Shown here: positions 1 to 6,272 of the stretch, in pieces
Position numbering within the stretch: position 1 is the first letter of the stretch
Layout of the letters: every line of letters starts with the position of its first letter
Source of the DNA: CAWUIH01 sp963922495
GTDB lineage: Bacteria; Pseudomonadota; Gammaproteobacteria; Coxiellales; Coxiellaceae
Assembly (NCBI GenBank): GCA_963922495.1
Contig: CAWUIH010000069.1
Span: 1 to 7,311 of the forward strand
DNA: 7,311 bases
Direction: 5' to 3'
Made by a program: the position numbers and the translations under genes
Notes under the pieces: generated by a model
What the model was told of the DNA's origin: nothing
The model's database searches: none
Seen by the model: only the letters and a program-made list of their open reading frames with translations

Positions 1-2
1 AG

Positions 3-863
3 TACGTGTACGTGATCGAAGCCAATATCACCTTTAAAAACGGTCTCACCATTCCCCTGATGAGTGAGTTTCTTTACCGAGACAATAACCAACTCCTGGA
101 TTCAGAGGGCAAGCAAGATAACGAAATCACCGCCTTTGAGCGCTTGGCCTCGCGACTCAAGCAGTATTTCCCGCGACTCAAGCTCATGCTTTTTGGAGAT
201 GCGATGTTTGCGACAACCGGTATCATCGAGTTGCTCAAAGCAAACCGTTGGGAATTTATCATTCAATTTTCAAAAAGGCAGTTAAAGTCACTGGCGAAAA
301 AGCTGGATGCCACAAAACCACAGAGCTTCACCCTACCCGGTCAGCCCATGTATCGTCGGCGTCAGCAACAATTTTATTATACCAATTATGTGAATGAAGG
401 GTTCTCTGGGGATCTGATGATTCATCTCGTGGGGTGTGCGGAGCATTACCAAGAAGTCAATCCACTCACGGGGGATATTGAAGATCGTTATTCAGAGCGT
501 GCGTGGCTATCCAGTGTGCCAATCACTCGGGATAACGTTCATGAACTGATTAATCTGGGCGCGCGTAAAAAAGAGCTCATCGAGGACAGTATCAACACGA
601 TGAAGAATCGTGGCTATCATTACCAGCACGCGTTTTCTTATGACTTTAATGCCATGCGAGGATTTCACTTTTTAATGCGACTCGGTTATGCCATTAATGC
701 CCTTTCCGAATTCTCAACCGTGATGAAAAAGTATGTGAAATCGTTAGGGTGTTCAGCCACCTTAAAACGAATTAAAGAGACGTTTTTCAGTCCCTGGTTG
801 CCATTGGTATGGTATGAGCAGCAACGACAAAACGTACCGCGGTTATGTCTGCAGCTTGAATAA
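3..863 (+). mobile_element. DDE transposase of an IS element, 5' end cut by window edge
   Basis: This is the 3' part of an IS transposase. The frame is already open at the left edge, so the GTG at base 6 is not a real start; residues here are counted from it. Visible features are the strand-turn segment LFGDAMFA (D65, the likely second catalytic Asp), and the later IEDSINTMKNRG segment around residues 192-203. There, E193 and K200 match the E-x6-K spacing of IS4-type DDE enzymes. The first Asp lies upstream of the window. A Tyr/His/Phe-rich segment (GYHYQHAF) follows the Glu, as in many IS4-superfamily transposases. The frame is undamaged to the TAA stop, so the visible part is not decayed. 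The exact IS family was not recognised. It lies immediately upstream of a gene that appears to lack its 5' half, so it is the best candidate for the cause of that truncation. Confidence 0.85.
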
Positions 864-964
864 CCAAACGAGTGTCGTTAATAAAATTCGTACTTAATAA
901 TGTTGGCGACAAAGCCAAGAGAGACGCTCATCTCATGCGTGAAAATGATCAGAAATCACACCGT

Positions 965-993
965 TTGAAACGCTGAAAATTGGGGATTTTGAT
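965..993 (+). promoter_or_regulatory. Weak sigma70-like promoter candidate upstream of 1077 gene
   Basis: TTGAAA (965-970), a 17-nt spacer and TTTGAT (988-993) form a modest -35/-10 pair. The -10 overlaps the first copy of the 984-1019 direct repeat. If it is real, the IS end would supply the promoter for the 1077-1601 gene and the NLR gene behind it. The -10 match is only four of six, so this is tentative. Confidence 0.25.
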
Positions 994-1019
994 GGGCGAT
1001 ATGGAGGATTTGATAGGGC
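984..1019. repeat. Imperfect 14-bp tandem direct repeat
   Basis: GGATTTTGATGGGC (984-997) and GGATTTGATAGGGC (1006-1019) are near-identical copies 22 bp apart, two helical turns. The second copy's ATTTGAT (1008-1014) also pairs with ATCAAAT at 1032-1038. Such spaced repeats can be sub-terminal transposase-binding sites or a regulator's operator; the sequence does not say which. Confidence 0.4.
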
Positions 1020-1076
1020 TAGTAAATAATCATCAAATTTAATGTGAGAAAGCATAGGGTGCGTCACAGCTGACTG

Positions 1077-1601
1077 TTGAATGATGCGTTGTTAAGCTGG
1101 GAGAAGGAGCGAGGCGCCGCACCACCGATGAATCGCACGACGGTAGTTGCTTCCGGTGGAGTGGTACCTGTAGGAGGAAAAGTGACATATACGCGAGCGA
1201 GTGTGCAGATGGGCGATACCGCCTTTACTGAGGGAGCAGATGACAAAACGATTGCGCAGCTGTTGCGGTTGAAAGCGCAAGAGAACAAATTGGTAGTGGA
1301 TGAGGTATTGAGTCAAGAGGAACGACTGGCCCAGCTGATTCGTCATGAATTGACGGTGGTGGCTGAAGGGGCACGAGTTGAAGGGACGGTAGATGCCCGA
1401 CAGGTGGGTGTGATCGGAGGTAGCGTTATTGCTCATCCAAAGCAACCCCCCACCACTGCCCAAAATCGCTCAACGTTGTTTGGTGCGGACGCTAAGAGGA
1501 AAGAGCCATCGATTGGAAAAAAGGGGGCTGCAGCAGAAAAAAAAACACTGGAAGACCCTCAACAGCAGCCGGGATGCCAACTGTTCTGTACCCTGCAATA
1601 G
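1077..1601 (+). CDS. Stand-alone beta-solenoid module protein with CaaX-like tail; probable 5'-truncated paralogue of the 6273-7244 effector
   Basis: No named family was recognised. Residues 15-120 align with the C-terminal module of the 6273-7244 protein: 19 of 33 identities over residues 15-47, then 16 of 31 over 90-120 with HELTVV exact, by hand count. Two valine-periodic blocks (about 21-47 and 92-117) flank a predicted helical segment (about 55-91). A disordered Lys/Gln/Pro tail ends in CQLFCTLQ, a CaaX-like terminus with a second Cys four residues upstream. The N-terminal four-helix bundle of the paralogue is absent, and an in-frame TGA at 1071 closes the frame, which suggests loss by the adjacent IS. 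The start is uncertain: TTG 1077 and ATG 1128 (157 aa) both lack well-spaced Shine-Dalgarno sequences. AAGGAG at 1104-1109 is 18 nt before the ATG. It overlaps the NLR gene by 28 nt. It could be a dominant regulator or adaptor for the NLR, or a remnant. Confidence 0.65.
   Translation: MNDALLSWEKERGAAPPMNRTTVVASGGVVPVGGKVTYTRASVQMGDTAFTEGADDKTIAQLLRLKAQENKLVVDEVLSQEERLAQLIRHELTVVAEGARVEGTVDARQVGVIGGSVIAHPKQPPTTAQNRSTLFGADAKRKEPSIGKKGAAAEKKTLEDPQQQPGCQLFCTLQ
1537..1545 (+). repeat. A9 homopolymer, slippery site before the CaaX tail
   Basis: Nine adenines are read GAA AAA AAA ACA (E-K-K-T), giving the slippery heptamer A AAA AAA at 1538-1544. A -1 slip enters the NLR reading frame, which is open from 1496 through the ATG at 1574. 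The result would be a fusion of this module to the NLR and loss of the CTLQ tail. The same tract, in the same codon phase, occurs at 7201-7209 in the paralogue. Confidence 0.6.
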
Positions 1602-4600
1602 GTGATGAATCCAAGTCTCCGGGAATTCTGGTTCGATCACATACGGTAGTAGGTCCACAGAGTACTGTTCAACCCGGTGCGACCGTGTCTTCTACATACG
1701 TTGAACAGTCTCATCTTAACCGTCCAATCGTTCAAAATCCCTATATTGCACAAGCGTATTTTTTTAATTCGAACCACAGCACGGACAATAAAGCCATTGC
1801 AGAAACCGTCAATCGTAGTCGGATTACAAATCCCGTCAGTGACCATTTGAGGCACACTCACTCCCCTTGGGCAATAAAAGAAAAACCGATAATAAAAGAG
1901 GACCCTTGGCATTTGCCACGACCTTTTGAGGATTTTGTTGGTCGGAAAAAGCAACTAGAGGATTTACAGTCTTTAAAAAACAACCGTGAATCCGTGATAA
2001 CGGTTTGTATTGTTGGCGCAGCCGGTTCAGGTAAAACACAACTGGCGAATTACTTTTCGCATTTGTTACACGAATCACGAGAATACGATCGCATTATCTG
2101 GTTTAGTGCGGAATCTAATCTCATGCAACAATTTGAAGAATATGCCAGGGAAGAATTACAGATAGCGAACAAAGATAACGAAACGTTACTCAAACGTTTT
2201 TATCAATCACGAGAGGGCAGAAAATCACTGATCATTTTTGATAATGTAGAAGATTATAACACTTTAAGAAAACAAACTTTTATCCCCAAAATGGAACAAA
2301 GGGGGCAGTTACACTTTATAATTACCTCCCGAGCCGCAAAACAATGGCCCAGGAGCTTTCACATGGTTCCCGTAGAATCCTTTAATCCACACGAAGTGTC
2401 CTGTTTTTTTAATCAATTTTTTAAAGAAACTCATCCTGAATACAGTAAAGATGAAAAGCTATTCGACTTGGCTGAAGAATTAGGGGCATTGCCATTAGCG
2501 CTGACTCAAGCCGCTGTCTATATGTATAATGAAGATGTGAATGCTGAGACGTATTTGGAATTGTATTCAACGCGCCAAAAAACCCTGTTAAACCCCGAAG
2601 ACTTTGAGGATCCTCATAAAGGCACCGTGTACGTCACGTATAATCTAATACTCAATAAAGTAAAAGAACAATCCAAATCAGCGACATTGTTGTTACATTA
2701 CTGCAGTTTTATGGCTTCGCGCTTTATTCCTAAATTTATGTTACAGGATATCTTAGAAATGCCGGATGCGTATGCATTTAATCAACAGGCAAACCTCCTA
2801 AAAAAGTATTCTCTGATCGAACAAGACGTGACAGCGGATTATATTAAAATACATCCTCTGATAAAAGAGATCATTTTCATTGAAATGGATTTGAAGGATC
2901 GGATATCCCTCGGTAATCATCTGTTAGCCGTATTCTGCCGGTTGTTTCCCACTGATGAGCACTCCTATCTACCAAAACTTGTAGGTTTTCAGGAGAACAT
3001 TCTGTTACCTCACGCTTTGAATTTGTATAAGTTAATCACCCGCATACATACAATGCACCCAGCGGTTGCCGAAGCGAAAACCACGTATTCCACGGTGGCG
3101 GGAAATTCCTCACAGAGAGTAATCTCAAAGGAAGAAAAATTTGAGAGTGATAAAGCGGAAGTTAAAAAACCCTCACTCAGTCAAGTATTTCAATTCCCGA
3201 ATGTGCCATCGTCGGTTGCAGGCTCCGACAGTGTCGGTGATCAGAAAACCCATCGTAATCTGGGGAGTGACGTTTCTTCCCAGGGAGAAAAAAATCCACC
3301 TCAGGCGAGTAGTTTGTCTATTAATATAGTACACAAGTTATTACTGGTTTTAGGGCTTTTGCATTTTACATTGGGATTACAAATTTACAGTGCTTATCCG
3401 GAAGTTGAACGTATCGTGAGCGATGAGATTGAACTCCTAGACATGTTTGATGACGACGTTTCTTCCAATTTAAAAGATCAATTTTTAAGGGGTAAGGCCA
3501 GATTGCTTCTTTACCAAGGAAAACTTGATGCCGCCTATACAATTTGTGATCAGTTGAATCAAAAGCTCTGCGGGAAAAATCCTCATGTGTGGTTTTGGTT
3601 AGGCAAGATATACTGTGCAAGAAGGGAATTTGAAAAAGCCATAGCACATTTTGATCATGCCAAAATGTTGCCTCCAACATGGCATGAATTGGGCGCCATA
3701 GCTTTTGGTCAAGCCAGGTTCGATGACGCGTTAGTATACTTTAAAAAAGCGGTTGCTCTCAAAAAGAAAAAGCAACATACGATTGAAGATAAAATCCAGC
3801 TTGCCATTTCAATGAGGTGGCTGGCTCATACTGTAAGTGTGGTATCCAACTTATTTAAAGCTTTGCAAATAATCAACGAGACTATAAATATAAAAATGGA
3901 TATTCATGGCACGGAGTATCACCGTTCTGTACTTAATGAGTTAGTTTGTAAAAGTGACATATTGTTTCGTTTGGGGCGCTATAAAGAATGTTGGGAGTTA
4001 CAGAAAAAAATATTTGATATGGCAGTTGACCTTTCAATAAAAAGAAATGAGCCAGATAACATTATTAAGATTCTTCAAAATTATCAAATCACCTGTGTTG
4101 CAAGCACATATGCTATGGGCCACTATCTGGATGCCTACTTCACGTTGAAAGATCACATAGATAAAATTGATGAAAAAACTGATGTAAGCACAACGCATTA
4201 CGGTAATTTCCTTTACTATCTGCAAATAGCACGCGTATTATCAACCTTGCAGTATTACGAATCGGCAGACTATTACTTTGCTCAGAGTGAAAAGCTATTG
4301 CGGCATAATAATCCCAAATTTGATGACCATAATTGTGTTAGTGTTCTGATGTATCAAGGCATCTCCCTTTTAGAGCGCAATAACTTGACACAAGCAAAAA
4401 ATTGTTTGGAAGCAGTCTTAGATCTACAAAAGAAAATTTACCACGGATCGAATCACCCCTATCTGGCTTTTACCTTACGAAGCCTGGCAAGGATAGACAT
4501 GTATGATGAACCTGAACAGGCAAGGGAGTTGCTGGCACATGCCTTACTGATGCAAGAAGATTGCTATCATACAAAAGAAGCGCACGCAGAAATCGCCATA

Positions 4601-5638
4601 ACGCAGCGTTTAGCAATAGAATGTGATATGTATTGTAGTCCCAAACCCAACTGGGTTGATATCGAACAACGTCTGCGAAAACTGATTGTTGATCAAGAGC
4701 TGGCGTATGGCACCGATCAACACGCCGAGGTGGCAGATACCCACACTCTATTAATTCAAGCGTATTTCCAACAAAGTAACTATTCCGCTGCCTTGAAAGA
4801 TATACTTAAAATTAAAACTATCATTGACGATGCCTTCGATCAAGCAAGTCACCGTAAACGTATCGCCATTCGACTCAGTTTATTTCAGGCGTATTACATG
4901 ACGGGTAACTTAGATGGAACTGTGGAAACTTTACGTGAATTGACCACATTATTACCTCATGATCCCGTATATCACCTTAATTATGCGTGTGCTTTGCATA
5001 CACGTGCTTTAATGAACCCGCTGAGTGCAACAAGAGCAACGGACATAAAGCAAGCAGCATCCTCGTTTAATCAGTCACTGGCCGTTAAAGAGTGTGCACA
5101 GACTCATTGCGACTATGCTGTTTTTTTTCTAAAAGAAAAACGCTATCCTGCCTGCCACCAGCAATTACACAAAGCCTCCAAAATGCTTAACGATGAAACC
5201 AGCATAGAATATAATACTCTTGAAGCCATCAGGCTCAATACGGAATTGGCTGATATTGTGCATGTCATGTCTGGTGCAATTAATATTTCTACACGAGTGA
5301 TGTTTCATTATTTGCGCGTGCAACTGTATTTGGCTGAAAATAAAATGGCGTCTGCAAAATCTGCCTATCGTGGCTTACTGGATGCAGTAAAAAAACATGC
5401 CTTAGAAGTCCACATTGCGATGTGTCAATCCGTTGCTAAGCAACTAAAATTGGATACGCCACTTATAAAAATATCAGATAGGTTAGCACTCAAACATTCA
5501 GTGCACTCCAAAGCGCTTCATGACCCTCAGGAGGAAAAAGCGCGTTGTAGTCTACGGTTATTCACTTGGATGAAAGATGAGGTTGTGTTACCCATGGTAG
5601 AAGAAGCAACCCGTTGCTCTGCTCCCAAGTGCCGGTGA
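1574..5638 (+). CDS. NLR-like STAND ATPase: valine-periodic N-terminus, NB-ARC, winged helix, linker, TPR array
   Basis: A cytoplasmic signal-transducing ATPase of NLR architecture, 1354 residues. Residues 18-43 show six-residue spacing of valines (V20, V26, V32, V38), as in a short beta-solenoid. NB-ARC spans about 118-345: FVGR 121-124, Walker A GAAGSGKT 148-155, Walker B LIIFDNVED 219-227, sensor-type TSR 251-253 and the GLPLA-like GALPLAL 304-310. The winged helix follows, with an MHD-like IHPL at 426-429. Residues about 500-580 are a polar, Ser/Lys-rich disordered linker. From about 585 to 1290 helical TPRs dominate. Clear units lie near 671-730, and kinesin-light-chain-type long repeats with HGSNHPYLA near 957-965 and YGTDQHAEVADT near 1045-1056. 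The protein ends RCSAPKCR, two Cys but no CaaX. ATG 1574 lacks a Shine-Dalgarno, and the next in-frame Met (183) lies after Walker A. Translation is therefore probably coupled to the overlapping gene. The TPRs likely sense a ligand and NB-ARC oligomerises. By eye it is more AT-rich than both effector genes. Confidence 0.9.
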   Translation: MPTVLYPAIGDESKSPGILVRSHTVVGPQSTVQPGATVSSTYVEQSHLNRPIVQNPYIAQAYFFNSNHSTDNKAIAETVNRSRITNPVSDHLRHTHSPWAIKEKPIIKEDPWHLPRPFEDFVGRKKQLEDLQSLKNNRESVITVCIVGAAGSGKTQLANYFSHLLHESREYDRIIWFSAESNLMQQFEEYAREELQIANKDNETLLKRFYQSREGRKSLIIFDNVEDYNTLRKQTFIPKMEQRGQLHFIITSRAAKQWPRSFHMVPVESFNPHEVSCFFNQFFKETHPEYSKDEKLFDLAEELGALPLALTQAAVYMYNEDVNAETYLELYSTRQKTLLNPEDFEDPHKGTVYVTYNLILNKVKEQSKSATLLLHYCSFMASRFIPKFMLQDILEMPDAYAFNQQANLLKKYSLIEQDVTADYIKIHPLIKEIIFIEMDLKDRISLGNHLLAVFCRLFPTDEHSYLPKLVGFQENILLPHALNLYKLITRIHTMHPAVAEAKTTYSTVAGNSSQRVISKEEKFESDKAEVKKPSLSQVFQFPNVPSSVAGSDSVGDQKTHRNLGSDVSSQGEKNPPQASSLSINIVHKLLLVLGLLHFTLGLQIYSAYPEVERIVSDEIELLDMFDDDVSSNLKDQFLRGKARLLLYQGKLDAAYTICDQLNQKLCGKNPHVWFWLGKIYCARREFEKAIAHFDHAKMLPPTWHELGAIAFGQARFDDALVYFKKAVALKKKKQHTIEDKIQLAISMRWLAHTVSVVSNLFKALQIINETINIKMDIHGTEYHRSVLNELVCKSDILFRLGRYKECWELQKKIFDMAVDLSIKRNEPDNIIKILQNYQITCVASTYAMGHYLDAYFTLKDHIDKIDEKTDVSTTHYGNFLYYLQIARVLSTLQYYESADYYFAQSEKLLRHNNPKFDDHNCVSVLMYQGISLLERNNLTQAKNCLEAVLDLQKKIYHGSNHPYLAFTLRSLARIDMYDEPEQARELLAHALLMQEDCYHTKEAHAEIAITQRLAIECDMYCSPKPNWVDIEQRLRKLIVDQELAYGTDQHAEVADTHTLLIQAYFQQSNYSAALKDILKIKTIIDDAFDQASHRKRIAIRLSLFQAYYMTGNLDGTVETLRELTTLLPHDPVYHLNYACALHTRALMNPLSATRATDIKQAASSFNQSLAVKECAQTHCDYAVFFLKEKRYPACHQQLHKASKMLNDETSIEYNTLEAIRLNTELADIVHVMSGAINISTRVMFHYLRVQLYLAENKMASAKSAYRGLLDAVKKHALEVHIAMCQSVAKQLKLDTPLIKISDRLALKHSVHSKALHDPQEEKARCSLRLFTWMKDEVVLPMVEEATRCSAPKCR
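1625..1702 (+). other. Hexad-periodic N-terminal segment of the NLR (candidate signalling motif)
   Basis: Codes for NLR residues 18-43. Valines at 20, 26, 32 and 38 recur every six residues with Gly/Pro/Ser/Thr between, as in TVVGPQSTVQPGATV. It aligns without gaps to block 1 of the 1077-1601 protein at T, V, V, V, G, V and T (NLR 24, 25, 26, 32, 35, 38, 41). The match is short and low in complexity. It could equally be a left-handed hexapeptide-type rung set unrelated by descent. Confidence 0.45.
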
Positions 5639-5830
5639 AGTTGAGGCCAAAAGTACCAGACAAAGGTAATTTTACGATGCGACTGCGTGACAATGTCGTG
5701 TCATTTCTGGACGTTGTGATATTAAGTGGTTTGTTTATTAATTTGCTTTGTTGTTTTGTAAGGCCTCGAAAATTCCATCTTGCGCACCAGGCGATGAGGT
5801 TATTGTGATGAGTCCCGCAGAAATTTAGTA

Positions 5831-6097
5831 ATGGGATGGTGGGAGCAACGAATTGACGGTCGGAAAAAGGCAGGCATTATGGTTTTTATAAAGAAAAGAC
5901 CTTTGAGGCAATACAACGTGCAATCGTCATGGTCGCTCAACCTGATAGTTGGTTTTACCGTCGATTTACTCTGTTCCTACTATTTTTTAAGTATCATCCG
6001 CTGTGACAGTGACAAAAATGAAGTGTTGCCGATTATTTCATTCTCTGAAGAAATCTCCGTCACGGGCCTATTTCGTAATGATTCTTTAATTATTTAG
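5831..6097 (+). CDS. Doubtful small protein with one hydrophobic segment
   Basis: An 88-codon frame starts at ATG 5831. Its first 25 residues are rich in Lys and Arg, and a hydrophobic stretch (about residues 37-56, around LNLIVGFTVDLL and YYFLSII) could be one membrane-spanning helix. There is no Shine-Dalgarno before the ATG, codon use looks unremarkable, and no family was recognised. An overlapping frame is similarly open and hydrophobic, which argues for chance in AT-rich DNA. It lies between an NLR and a putative membrane-active effector, so an immunity-type membrane peptide is conceivable but unsupported. Confidence 0.15.
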   Translation: MGWWEQRIDGRKKAGIMVFIKKRPLRQYNVQSSWSLNLIVGFTVDLLCSYYFLSIIRCDSDKNEVLPIISFSEEISVTGLFRNDSLII

Positions 6098-6110
6098 TGA
6101 CACGTTTTTA

Positions 6111-6140
6111 TTGACTATTTTGCAAAAAAGTCCGTATATT
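6111..6140 (+). promoter_or_regulatory. Sigma70-type promoter of the effector gene
   Basis: TTGACT (6111-6116), an 18-nt spacer and TATATT (6135-6140) form a good -35/-10 pair, each five of six to consensus. Transcription would begin near 6147, leaving a leader of about 125 nt to the ATG at 6273. The effector thus has its own promoter, independent of the NLR transcript. Confidence 0.6.
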
Positions 6141-6258
6141 TGAGGTTAAGTCAAACACGGCTCACGACCATTCAGAAAACCCATTTAACTAATGAATGAG
6201 CTGTCGCAACCGAATATCGTTTGCATGTGTCGAACGGCTAAATTCAAAAAAATTAGCG

Positions 6259-6264
6259 AAAGGA
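6259..6264 (+). promoter_or_regulatory. Shine-Dalgarno AAAGGA fixing the start at 6273
   Basis: AAAGGA ends eight nucleotides before ATG 6273. The in-frame ATG further upstream at 6192 has only AT-rich sequence before it. The predicted helical bundle also begins right after residue 1 of the 6273 start, so the extra 27 codons are probably leader. Confidence 0.65.
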
Positions 6265-6272
6265 ATGAAGAG

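Larger units (their letters stand above)
864..1076. other. Non-coding stretch, probable distal end of the IS and junction
   Basis: All three forward frames are closed by frequent stops and no gene is visible. It presumably holds the untranslated end and terminal inverted repeat of the IS, but the other IS end is outside the window, so the boundary cannot be set. Protein similarity between the downstream gene and the paralogue at 6273-7244 starts only at about bases 1080-1120, and a TGA at 1071-1073 closes that frame. The paralogue break is therefore close to 1070-1090. A 5-bp hairpin (AACGA-GTG-TCGTT, 867-879) just after the transposase stop is too short to call a terminator. Confidence 0.5.
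5639..6191. other. Intergenic region without a convincing gene
   Basis: This separates the NLR gene from the effector gene. Forward frames give only short open stretches with no Shine-Dalgarno. One 64-codon frame overlaps the NLR end and needs a TTG start at 5614. Another is 88 codons at 5831-6097. A different frame is open at about 5857-6003 and encodes a basic then hydrophobic peptide ending LFLLFFKYHPL. No repeat of the effector module was found here. The region could be decayed coding sequence or a long leader; its right end carries the promoter at 6111-6140. Confidence 0.5.

Noticed and set aside
1341..1436. Bactofilin assignment for the valine/glycine-rich block GARVEGTVDARQV
   Set aside because: The pattern is bactofilin-like, but only about two rungs are present, not the full solenoid. 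Kept only as an alternative to the HET-s-like reading.
1064..1463. Antisense open frames across the module gene
   Set aside because: They are complementary-strand shadows of a gene supported by protein similarity to its paralogue.
3315..3390. Transmembrane helix in the NLR (residues about 588-606)
   Set aside because: The hydrophobic LLLVLGLLHF stretch better fits a buried helix at the start of the TPR array; it contains His and Gln and has no flanking membrane-type pattern.
5606..5638. CaaX box on the NLR C-terminus
   Set aside because: The protein ends CSAPKCR, so neither Cys is four residues from the end; an unlikely extra frameshift would be needed.
5688..5703. TGACA-ATGTCG-TGTCA inverted repeat after the NLR as a terminator
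   Set aside because: The stem is only 5 bp, AT-rich, and followed by TTTCTGG, not a T-run.
5614..5808. 64-codon frame overlapping the NLR end
   Set aside because: It needs a TTG start inside the NLR gene, has no ribosome-binding site and no recognisable domain.
6192..6272. Upstream ATG at 6192 as the effector start (27 extra residues)
   Set aside because: No Shine-Dalgarno before it, while AAAGGA sits at ideal distance from ATG 6273 and the helical bundle starts there.
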